Positions 42,513-49,485 of a DNA stretch of 64,000 nt are shown here, in pieces; position 1 is the first letter of the stretch; every line of letters starts with the position of its first letter. Source of the stretch: Halosimplex rubrum (GTDB lineage Archaea; Halobacteriota; Halobacteria; Halobacteriales; Haloarculaceae); assembly GCF_013415885.1 (NCBI RefSeq), contig NZ_CP058910.1, positions 558,001-622,000 on the forward strand. Reading direction: 5' to 3'. The notes under the pieces are model-generated. The model was not told the DNA's origin. It worked only from the letters and a program-made list of their open reading frames with translations, and searched no databases. A program made the translations under genes and the position numbers.

Positions 42513-42667
42513 TCAGGTCGCGGTCTCGACCTTCGAGAGCCGCCAGAGCCCGTACAGCACCAGCGCGAGAATCGACGCTGCGAGCGCCAGCCAGACACCC
42601 CCAGGACCGCGGCGGCGACGTTCGAAGGACGAGCCACTGCCGGGTCGCGCTCACCGTGGCCCGACAC
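42513..42667 (-). pseudogene. Small single-TM protein with an apparent one-base frameshift
   Basis: From a GTG at 42667 the first frame reads MSGHGERDPAVARPSNVAAA and then leaves the frame. One base off, the sequence continues as a perfect membrane helix, VWLALAASILALVLYGLWRL, then SKVETAT and stop at 42513. Adding one G to a run of five Gs restores a single reading frame of about 52 codons. Either the gene is freshly broken or the base is a sequencing slip in a homopolymer. Unknown small membrane protein. Confidence 0.45.
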
Positions 42668-42711
42668 ACGACCGCACCCGTGAAATCGGTTGTGGCGGCC
42701 GGAGTCGACCC

Positions 42712-43263
42712 TCAGTCCGCGTCGAGGCCGAGCGCGGCGAACGCGCGGGCTGAGTCCCCGTCCATCCGGCCGAGGAGGTCGACGACGCGCTCGCGGGTGT
42801 CGGTGTCGACGGTGACGTGGACGACGCCCTCGCCGGGCTGGCCGTAGCAGACACTGGCGCCGTCTGGCGCCGCGGCGATAGCGGGCAGGGCGGCCAGGTC
42901 CTCCTCGCCGTCGACGCGGACGAGCGTCCGCTCGCCGGACGCGAGCGCGTCGTCGAGCGCCGAAAGCAGCGCGGCGGTGAGCGTCCCGGGCGGGTTGTCG
43001 ATGGCGCGGACGCGGTCGAAGCGGTCGTCCTCGATCCCGGCGCTGACCTCGTCGTCGACGGCGGCGCGCTCGGTGCGCTCGTCGACGAACGCGAGGTCGG
43101 GCACCCGGCCCGCGTCGAGGATGTGGTAGGTGACGATGTCGCCGACGGCGACGAGCGGGTCGCCGGCGGCGTCGAGAACGGCGGCCGTGTCGGTGGACAC
43201 GGGCCCGAAGGGGTCTTTGAGCTCCGAGCGGAGCGCGGACTGGAGTTCGAGGACGACGGTCAC
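42712..43263 (-). CDS. GTP-dependent dephospho-CoA kinase (archaeal DPCK, DUF359)
   Basis: A 183-residue protein matching the archaeal DUF359 family: FGPVSTD at the N terminus, VAVGDIVTYHILDAGRVPDL, AFVDERTERA and AIDNPPGTLTAALLSAL. The family phosphorylates dephospho-CoA using GTP, the last step of CoA synthesis in Archaea, and is unrelated to bacterial CoaE. It lies one base after spt4 and closes the eIF2-gamma operon, an arrangement conserved in many euryarchaea. Confidence 0.9.
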   Translation of the reverse strand: MTVVLELQSALRSELKDPFGPVSTDTAAVLDAAGDPLVAVGDIVTYHILDAGRVPDLAFVDERTERAAVDDEVSAGIEDDRFDRVRAIDNPPGTLTAALLSALDDALASGERTLVRVDGEEDLAALPAIAAAPDGASVCYGQPGEGVVHVTVDTDTRERVVDLLGRMDGDSARAFAALGLDAD

Positions 43264-43264
43264 G

Positions 43265-43462
43265 TTAGCGGACCTTCAGCGCGTACCGGCCGGCCTCGGT
43301 GACGCCCATCTCCTCGGCGATCTCGCTGCGGTCGGGGTGCGTGATGACGACGAAGCCCGCCCAGTCCTCCGTGAGCGACGACGACCCGCAGGAGACGCAG
43401 GTCTCGGCCTCCTCGGAGTCCTGCACGCGGTGGCACTCGCGACAGACCAGTCGGTCGGCCAT
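43265..43462 (-). CDS. spt4: Transcription elongation factor Spt4 (RpoE'')
   Basis: A 65-residue zinc protein with CREC near residue 7 and CVSC near 22, followed by SSLTEDWAGFVVITHPDRSE. This W-x-G-x-x-x-x-x-x-P-x-x-S is the Spt4 signature. Spt4 pairs with Spt5 (NusG-like) on RNA polymerase for processive elongation. Its start overlaps the rpoE' stop by one base (43462), so the two are coupled. Confidence 0.95.
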   Translation of the reverse strand: MADRLVCRECHRVQDSEEAETCVSCGSSSLTEDWAGFVVITHPDRSEIAEEMGVTEAGRYALKVR

Positions 43463-44040
43463 CAGTCCTCACCCGCTTCCGTCGTGGGCTCGCGCTTCTG
43501 GCGGTCCTCTTCGAGCCAGCCGTGCTTGCCGAGGCCGACCTGTTTCGCGGTGAGGCCGATCTTCGAGTCCCGGGGGTTGCGCTCGTCGATGCTCTTGGTG
43601 ACGATGCGCGCCCGGACGGCGTCGCCGACACCGAGGGTGCGATTCGAGTCCCGCGAGGAGAGCATCTGGCCCTCCTCGTCGTAGGCGAGGTACTCGTCGG
43701 AGATCTGCGAGACGTGCAGCAGACCGTCGACGGGGCCGATCCCGACGAAGGCGCCGAAGTTGACGACCTCGACGATCTCCCCGTCGACGACCTCCTGCAT
43801 CTGCGGATCGAAGGTCAGCGCGTCGAACTCGGCGGTGAAGTAGACGCCCTCCTGTCCGGGGACGACCGCCCCCTCGCCGATGTCGTCGACGTCGATCACG
43901 GAGACGACCGAGCCCACGTCTTCGTCCATCCGTCCCTCGAGCTTGTCCTGCAGGAGCCGTTTGACCAGCCCCGGCGTCACCTCGGCCAGGTGCGCCGGCG
44001 GCACTTCGACCGTGTCGCGGAGTGTAACCCGTTTGTACAT
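43462..44040 (-). CDS. rpoE1: DNA-directed RNA polymerase subunit E' (Rpo7)
   Basis: A 192-residue Rpo7. MYKRVTLRDTVEVPPAHLAE is the SHS2-type N-terminal domain. The S1/OB domain has VVNFGAFVGIGPVDGLLHVS and the motif SKIGLTAKQ. It forms the polymerase stalk with Rpo4 and contacts nascent RNA. Acidic C-terminal tail. Directly precedes spt4. Confidence 0.96.
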   Translation of the reverse strand: MYKRVTLRDTVEVPPAHLAEVTPGLVKRLLQDKLEGRMDEDVGSVVSVIDVDDIGEGAVVPGQEGVYFTAEFDALTFDPQMQEVVDGEIVEVVNFGAFVGIGPVDGLLHVSQISDEYLAYDEEGQMLSSRDSNRTLGVGDAVRARIVTKSIDERNPRDSKIGLTAKQVGLGKHGWLEEDRQKREPTTEAGED

Positions 44041-44041
44041 G

Positions 44042-44422
44042 TTATGGTTGAGTGACTGTGAGTTTGTTCTCGGCCCGTAAACTAACTACCGGAACGCCGG
44101 CGTCGAGCAGCCGGCGCTTGAGCGGACCGTCGTTCGTGACCGCGTGCGTGACGCCCTCGCGCCCGGCGACTTCGACCACCGCGTCGTCGGCGTAGCCCTC
44201 CTCGTGGCCGACCGACTCACAGCGGTCGGCCGCGAGATCCAGCCCGACGCTGGCCGCCGTCGCCTCTTCGCCCCGCCCGTCGGCGAGCTTCGCGAGCTCG
44301 TCGCGGACCGCCTCGGGGACCAACAGATCGGACCCACCGAGCAGCCGCTCCAGCTCCTCGAACACGCGAACGTCGCATTCGACGGGCATCATCAGTGCGT
44401 TCGTGTCCATGACGACGCTCAT
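44042..44422 (-). CDS. PIN-domain ribonuclease-like protein
   Basis: A 126-residue PIN domain. The acidic triad or tetrad is visible: [11 protein letters not shown] (first Asp), [11 protein letters not shown] (Glu), [10 protein letters not shown] (Asp) and [12 protein letters not shown] (fourth acidic residue). This resembles Fcf1/Utp24-like archaeal PIN proteins linked to ribosomal or other RNA processing, rather than VapC toxins. No antitoxin is adjacent. The start overlaps the eIF2-gamma stop in ATGA. Its conserved neighbourhood with translation and transcription genes supports housekeeping RNA maturation. Confidence 0.88.
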   Translation of the reverse strand: MSVVMDTNALMMPVECDVRVFEELERLLGGSDLLVPEAVRDELAKLADGRGEEATAASVGLDLAADRCESVGHEEGYADDAVVEVAGREGVTHAVTNDGPLKRRLLDAGVPVVSLRAENKLTVTQP

Positions 44423-45651
44423 TCCCGCAGCGTGCCGATGCCGATGAGCCGCCAGCGGCCGCCCAGCCGTCGGTTGATGGCGATCTTCGCGCCCTCGCGG
44501 GCGCAGACCGGTCGCTGGAGCGCGACCTCGGCCTCGCCGCCCCGGGCGCTGGTGACCGACCCGACCGTCGTGGCCGTGCCGATGGTCATCATCAGCGGCT
44601 CGCCCGTCGAGATCTCCTCGACGTCGCTGGCGTTCTCGCCGACGATGCGGTCCAGGAGATCGACGTCCATCGTGAACTGCTCGTGGGTCGGCGGCAGCGT
44701 CCCCGGCGGTCCCGCGACCTGCCCGGCGAGCGCGTCGCCCTTCGTGATGGCGGGGTCGAGTCCCGTGCCGACGCCCAGCAGGCCGCCGGGCGTGGCCGTC
44801 TCGACGGTGTCGCCGCCCGCTTGCAGCGACCTGACGGTCGTCTCGACGGGCTGCCACTCGGACTGGCCGCCCTCCTCGACCTCGCGGCCGGGGCGGAGCT
44901 GGATCTCGTCGTCGGCCTCGAGTTCGCCCTCGACGAGCGACCCGCCGAGGACGCCGCCCAAAAGCGAGTCCCAGGTCGTCCCCGGGCGGTTGATGTCGAA
45001 GCTGCGGGCGACGAGCATCTCCGCGTCCGCGTCGGGGTCCCGATCGGGCGTCGGGATCTCCCGCTCGACGGCGTCGATGAGGAGATCCATGTTGACGCCC
45101 TGTCCGGCGCTGATCGGGACGATGGGAGCGTCCTCGGCGACGGTTCCCTCGACGAACTCCTGGATCTGCTGGTAGTTCTCGCGGGCCTGCTCGGCGTCGA
45201 CCAGGTCGATCTTGTTCTGGGCGACGACGATGTTGTCGATGCCGATGATGTCCAGCGCCATCAGGTGTTCCTCGGTCTGTGCCTGTGGGACGTCCTCGTT
45301 GGCGCTGACCACCAGCACCGCGCCGTCCATGATCGCCGCACCGGAGAGCATCGTCGCCATCAGCGTCTCGTGACCCGGCGCGTCCACGAACGAGACCGTG
45401 CGCAGCACGTCCGTCTCCGTATCGTGCTCGCCGCAGGTCTCGTCGACGGTGTACGCGTCGGGGACCTCCCCCTCCGGACACTGCCGGAACGTCGCGTCGG
45501 CGTAGCCGAGGCGGATCGAGATCCCGCGTTTCATCTCTTCGGAGTGTTGGTCCGTCCATTCGCCCGACAGAGCTTGCACCAGCGTCGTCTTGCCGTGGTC
45601 GACGTGACCGACGAGTCCGATGTTCACCTCCGGTTGTGTGTTCGTCGTCAT
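44419..45651 (-). CDS. eif2g: Translation initiation factor 2 subunit gamma (eIF2-gamma)
   Basis: A 410-residue translational GTPase. G1 is [10 protein letters not shown] at residues 16-25, switch [12 protein letters not shown]4 QNKIDL and G5 ISAGQ. A zinc-knuckle region lies between ([19 protein letters not shown]) with fewer Cys than some orthologues. Domains II and III end with the K-I-A-I-N-R-R family motif ([20 protein letters not shown]). It delivers initiator Met-tRNA to the ribosome with alpha and beta subunits encoded elsewhere. It leads a five-gene operon to DPCK. Confidence 0.97.
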   Translation of the reverse strand: MTTNTQPEVNIGLVGHVDHGKTTLVQALSGEWTDQHSEEMKRGISIRLGYADATFRQCPEGEVPDAYTVDETCGEHDTETDVLRTVSFVDAPGHETLMATMLSGAAIMDGAVLVVSANEDVPQAQTEEHLMALDIIGIDNIVVAQNKIDLVDAEQARENYQQIQEFVEGTVAEDAPIVPISAGQGVNMDLLIDAVEREIPTPDRDPDADAEMLVARSFDINRPGTTWDSLLGGVLGGSLVEGELEADDEIQLRPGREVEEGGQSEWQPVETTVRSLQAGGDTVETATPGGLLGVGTGLDPAITKGDALAGQVAGPPGTLPPTHEQFTMDVDLLDRIVGENASDVEEISTGEPLMMTIGTATTVGSVTSARGGEAEVALQRPVCAREGAKIAINRRLGGRWRLIGIGTLRE

Positions 45652-45754
45652 CTCGAGAGTAATCTTGGGGAATCTTCGCCCTCTGCGACTGATAAACCTA
45701 CTGTTTGCGCCCGTGGAACGCGCCGCGGTGGCACCCGCCACCGCCCGCGCCGCC

Positions 45755-46177
45755 TCAGTCGTCGAGCGCGTCCTCGACGGCCGCGACCAGACCGTCGAAC
45801 CCCCCCGCCGAGACGCCTTTCCGGACGAACTCCGCGCCCCGCTCGCGAGCGCGCTCGGCGAGACCGTCCTCCGCCGCGCCGGTGAACAGCACCAGGTCCA
45901 CGTCCGGGTGGGCCGCGTCGACGGCGTCGAGCAGCGCGAGCCCGTCCATGCCGGGCATCTCGTAGTCGCTCACCACGCAGTCGACCGTCTCGTCGACCCG
46001 GGCGAGCGCGTCGTTCGCGTCGGTCGCCGTCCGGACGGCTACGTCGTCGATCCGACCCAGATAGGCGCCCGCCAGCGCCGTCAGATCCGGGTCGTCGTCG
46101 ACGACCAGTACCGTGCGCGTCTCACAGCATCCCGTCGACCGGTAGCGGGGCCCCGACTCACGCGATGCACACATCAC
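45755..46177 (-). CDS. Stand-alone response-regulator receiver protein
   Basis: A 140-residue single REC domain (about residues 22-138). The acidic pocket is [18 protein letters not shown], the phospho-acceptor Asp is in [15 protein letters not shown], then LFTGAAEDG (Thr/Ser) and [10 protein letters not shown] (Lys). There is no output domain, so it works as a phosphate relay or by protein contact, as is common in haloarchaea. The histidine kinase partner is not obvious. A TATA-like cattaac lies 27-33 nt upstream. Confidence 0.92.
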   Translation of the reverse strand: MMCASRESGPRYRSTGCCETRTVLVVDDDPDLTALAGAYLGRIDDVAVRTATDANDALARVDETVDCVVSDYEMPGMDGLALLDAVDAAHPDVDLVLFTGAAEDGLAERARERGAEFVRKGVSAGGFDGLVAAVEDALDD

Positions 46178-46314
46178 TCGCCGATTGACCCCTGTCCGTG
46201 TTAATGATCCACGAGCGTTTTCTGACGCTGAAGTCGCCGTCTGACGGGTGACATATAGGTTACAAAAAACCGCTTCAGGGAACGATTTAGGTCGGTCCCG
46301 CCGATCGATCGGGT

Positions 46315-47214
46315 ATGAGCGGAGCCAGCGACGAGGCCGGCGAAGAGGGCGACGCCGCCGAGGTCGACCCCGCGGAGGCGTTCGGCGTCGTCGCCAACGA
46401 GACCCGTCTGGACATCCTGGAGGCGCTGTGGCGCGCCGACGACCGCCCCGTGAGCTTCTCGGCGCTGCACGACGACGTGGCGATGCGAGACAGCGCGCAG
46501 TTCAACTACCACCTCCAGCAGCTCACCGACCAGTTCGTCGCGAAATCCGACGAGGGCTACGACCTGCGCCACGCCGGCGCCCAGGTCGTCCGCGCGGTCC
46601 GCGCGGGCACGTTCACCCGCACGCCGGACGTCGACCCCTTCGCGGTCGAGGGCGCCTGCACCCGCTGTGGCGGCGGCCTCGAAGCCCGCTACGCCGACGA
46701 GCAGTTCCGCGTCGACTGCGTCGACTGCGGGAAGTCCCACGGCGAGTACGAGTTCCCGCCCGGCGGACTGGTCGACCGCACCGACGCGGAGATCGCGACC
46801 GCCTTCGACGAGCGGGTCCGCCACCTTCACTGTCTCGCGGCCGACGGCGTCTGCCCCGCCTGCGCCGGCCGCATCCACACCGAGATCGTCCGCGGTGGCG
46901 ACTGCTGTCTCGACGTCGCCCTGCGCGTCGAACACGTCTGCGAGCGCTGTCGCAACGAACTCTGTTCGCCGGTAGGGCTCGTCCTGCTGGACGAATCGGT
47001 GGTCTCGGCGTTCTACGAGGACCACGGTATCGATCTGTCCTCGCGTCCGTACTGGACGCTCCCGTGGTGCGTCGACGACGAGTACACGACCGTCGAGAGC
47101 GTCGACCCCTGGCGGGTCACCGTCGAGATCCCGCTGGCCGACGACCGCCTGACGGTCACGCTGGACGGCGACCTCGACGTGGTCGACAGCCAGTGCCACT
47201 CCTGCGAGGGGTGA
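46315..47214 (+). CDS. ArsR-like winged-helix regulator with zinc-ribbon C-terminal region
   Basis: A 299-residue protein. The N-terminal wHTH (about 18-95) has FGVVANETRLDILEALW, DSAQFNYHLQQLTDQFV and a wing GYDLRHAGAQV. This is the haloarchaeal family that joins an ArsR/HTH_20-like domain to treble-clef or zinc-ribbon modules. CTRCGGG...CVDCGKSH, CPACAGR, CERCRNELC and the final C-H-S-C-E form several Cys pairs. The C-terminal part probably binds a ligand or metal. It lies directly upstream of the pilin-like operon (gap 162 nt, same strand), so it is a candidate regulator of it. Confidence 0.8.
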   Translation: MSGASDEAGEEGDAAEVDPAEAFGVVANETRLDILEALWRADDRPVSFSALHDDVAMRDSAQFNYHLQQLTDQFVAKSDEGYDLRHAGAQVVRAVRAGTFTRTPDVDPFAVEGACTRCGGGLEARYADEQFRVDCVDCGKSHGEYEFPPGGLVDRTDAEIATAFDERVRHLHCLAADGVCPACAGRIHTEIVRGGDCCLDVALRVEHVCERCRNELCSPVGLVLLDESVVSAFYEDHGIDLSSRPYWTLPWCVDDEYTTVESVDPWRVTVEIPLADDRLTVTLDGDLDVVDSQCHSCEG

Positions 47215-47287
47215 CCACCCCCCGTCCCGCGCCGTGTCCACCGCCCCGTTTCGACGCGGTCCCCGCCACTGGGCGGGAGAAGGGATC

Positions 47288-47338
47288 CGTTACTCGCAGT
47301 AAGCCGGCGTTACTAGCGAACCGACGTTACGCCGTAAC
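47288..47338. promoter_or_regulatory. Triple CGTTAC motif upstream of the pilin-like operon
   Basis: CGTTAC occurs at 47288-47293, 47308-47313 and 47325-47330 (20 and 17 nt apart). The last forms the palindrome GTTAC-gcc-GTAAC to 47338. Spacing near two helical turns puts the copies on one DNA face, 40-90 nt before the GTG/ATG region of the operon. Likely binding sites of a regulator or activator. Confidence 0.5.
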
Positions 47339-47376
47339 AATCATACTGGTGGACATCAAACCCACGCGGTATTCGA

Positions 47377-47895
47377 ATGGTGGATCGCGAACGGAGACAG
47401 GCGGGGGAATCGCCGGGAGGGGGGTCGCGACTCGGGGCGGCCGACCGGGGGCAGACACTGCACGATTACACGGTCGGTATCAGTCTGTTCATCATCACCG
47501 TCAGCACCGTGCTCGTCGGGCTGTTCGGCTTCGTCGGCCCGCTGTCGACGGGCGTGGGGAGCGAGGAGGTCTCGCAGTCCGAACGGATCTCGACGGCGCT
47601 GGTCCAGAACCTCTCGACCGGCCGGCAGCCGAACGAACTGCGGGCCGGCCTGTTGACGACGGCCCTCTCGCGCCCGGAGACGCAGTTGCGGACGCGATGG
47701 GGACTCGAACGGTCGACGCGGTTCAACGTCACGTTCACGACGCTGAACGGGAGTCGGATCGTGACCGGCGGCGGGACGAAGCTCGCGGCCGGTTCGAACT
47801 ACGAGGGGAACGCGGCCGGCTCCACCGCCCGGATCGTACAGTTCGACGACGGAACCTGTCGACCGGCGTGTCGGCTCACCGTGAGGACGTGGTAA
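47377..47895 (+). CDS. Pilin-like exported protein 1 (class III-type signal)
   Basis: A 172-residue protein. A polar Gly/Ser-rich leader of about 27 residues ends in ADRGQTLHDYTVGI, followed by the hydrophobic helix SLFIITVSTVLVGLFGFV. This is the pattern of archaeal type IV pilin-like proteins cleaved by the PibD peptidase. The C-terminal domain has N-linked glycosylation sequons (NLS, NVT, NGS) and a short disulfide-type loop, TCRPACRLTV. It is first of five closely packed genes in one direction. A haloarchaeal DUF family; role unknown. Confidence 0.7.
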   Translation: MVDRERRQAGESPGGGSRLGAADRGQTLHDYTVGISLFIITVSTVLVGLFGFVGPLSTGVGSEEVSQSERISTALVQNLSTGRQPNELRAGLLTTALSRPETQLRTRWGLERSTRFNVTFTTLNGSRIVTGGGTKLAAGSNYEGNAAGSTARIVQFDDGTCRPACRLTVRTW

Positions 47896-47896
47896 C

Positions 47897-48526
47897 GTGT
47901 TCGACGACGCGCGCGGACAGGCGTTCACGCTCGAAGGGCTCGCGGCGTCGCTCGTGTTGCTCGGCGCGCTGCTCTTCGCGCTCCAGGCGGTCGTCGTGAC
48001 CCCGACCACCAGCGGCGATGTCGACCAGTCCAGTCAGGTCGACCTCCGGCAACAGGCCGACGACATCCTCCTGTTGAGCGCCCGCTCCGACGACACGGAC
48101 CTCTCGTCGCTCGTCCGCAACTGGTCTCAGAGCCAGCGGACGTTCGCCGGTGCCGTCAACCCCCGGATCGGGTACGGTCCGGAGCCGCTCCCCGGGAGAG
48201 TCGGGGTCATGCTGAACCGGACGTTCACCCAGCGGTCGCACTTCTTCAACCTCGAGATCACGTACCGCCCCGGTGACCTCGGGAACGAGACCGAGTCCAT
48301 CCCGGTGGCCTACCGCGGCGAACCGTCCGACGACGCCGTCTCAGCGAGCTACACCGTCACGCTCTACGACAACCAGACGCTGACCGCGCCCAACGTGTCG
48401 CGAAACGTCGAGCTCTGGCAGTACGACACGAACGCCACGAACAGCGCGGACGGCTACTACCCGATCCCCAACGCCGTCGAGGGACCGATCTACAACGTGG
48501 TGGAGGTGCGCATCGTCGTATGGTGA
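47897..48526 (+). CDS. Pilin-like exported protein 2
   Basis: A 209-residue protein, start GTG one base after the previous stop. The N terminus MFDDARGQAFTLEGLAASLV leads straight into a hydrophobic helix (LLGALLFALQAVVV), the prepilin-like layout, with Glu near position +5 of the mature form as in pilins (TLEG). The ectodomain is beta-rich and has NRT, NQT, NVS and NAT glycosylation sequons. The stop overlaps the next gene by 7 nt. Confidence 0.7.
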   Translation: MFDDARGQAFTLEGLAASLVLLGALLFALQAVVVTPTTSGDVDQSSQVDLRQQADDILLLSARSDDTDLSSLVRNWSQSQRTFAGAVNPRIGYGPEPLPGRVGVMLNRTFTQRSHFFNLEITYRPGDLGNETESIPVAYRGEPSDDAVSASYTVTLYDNQTLTAPNVSRNVELWQYDTNATNSADGYYPIPNAVEGPIYNVVEVRIVVW

Positions 48527-49485
48527 GCGAGGTCACGCGCCGGCGAGCGCAGATGATACTGATCGGCGCCGTCACGTTCGCGGCCGTCATCATCGGACTG
48601 ACCGTCATCATCAACAGCTACTTCGTGACCCAGAGCGGCGTCGTGTCGGACGTCTCCCCGCAGATAGACGAGGCCAACGAGTTCGAGTACGAGTCGCGCA
48701 AGGGCGTCCGCTCGCTCGTCGTGCGGCTCAACCACCGCCACCGGAACCTCTCGGCGACGGACCTCGCCACGGTCATCTCCCGCAACACGACCGTCTACAG
48801 GGACCTGATGGCCGAGTCGTACGCGAGTTCACGCGGCGAGTACGTCACGGTATCGTACGTCAACGACAGCTCCCAGTTCGGGTCGCGGGTCGTCCAGAGC
48901 GCCGACGCCAACGTCACGTCGAACCCACCCGCAAACCAGAGCGAGTGGGTGATCGGCCGCCCCGCCGAGACGAGCAACCTCGGCTGGTTCACGATGAACG
49001 TGAACGTCCAGGAGACGAGCGAGACGCCGATGTGGATCAACGTCACCAACGCGAGTTCCCACTGGGTCAACGTCTCGATGCACAGGACGACCGCGGGGTC
49101 GGGGGAGAACCTCAGAGTCACGTCGAACGTCAGCAGCGCGGGCAACACCTCGACGCTCTGTGACCCCTCGCGCGACCGCGTGCTGCTCGACCTGGTCGAC
49201 GGGTCCGCGTTCACCAGCGACTGCCGGTTCAACGCGACGACGGCCATCGCGCCGCCCTACCGGGTCTCGGTGTCCGGCGGCGAGAACGCGGTCGCCAAGT
49301 ACGAACTCGTCTACAACGAGACGGCCGACTCCGCGCACTACGAGGTGTGTGACTCGTCGGTCGCGCGGACCCAGCCCTGCCGGACCCCGGCGGTCTGGGT
49401 CGCGAACGTGACGACGCAGTTCAGCGGGAGCGAGCTCACGTACGCGAACGAGTACAACATCACGGTGTACGAGGAGGCACGATGA
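48520..49485 (+). CDS. Pilin-like exported protein 3
   Basis: A 321-residue protein. Basic leader VSEVTRRRAQMILIGAVTFA precedes one N-terminal membrane helix (AAVIIGLTVIINSYFV). A large glycosylation-rich ectodomain follows with many N-x-S/T sites (NLS, NTT, NVT, NVS, NTS). Two paired cysteines (TLCDPSRD...SDCRF, and VCDSSVARTQPC) probably form disulfides. It overlaps both neighbours, 7 nt at the start and 4 nt at the stop. Confidence 0.65.
   Translation: MVSEVTRRRAQMILIGAVTFAAVIIGLTVIINSYFVTQSGVVSDVSPQIDEANEFEYESRKGVRSLVVRLNHRHRNLSATDLATVISRNTTVYRDLMAESYASSRGEYVTVSYVNDSSQFGSRVVQSADANVTSNPPANQSEWVIGRPAETSNLGWFTMNVNVQETSETPMWINVTNASSHWVNVSMHRTTAGSGENLRVTSNVSSAGNTSTLCDPSRDRVLLDLVDGSAFTSDCRFNATTAIAPPYRVSVSGGENAVAKYELVYNETADSAHYEVCDSSVARTQPCRTPAVWVANVTTQFSGSELTYANEYNITVYEEAR

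Noticed and set aside
44042-44422. VapC toxin
   Set aside because: PIN fold is right, but the gene is embedded in a housekeeping operon with no antitoxin partner.
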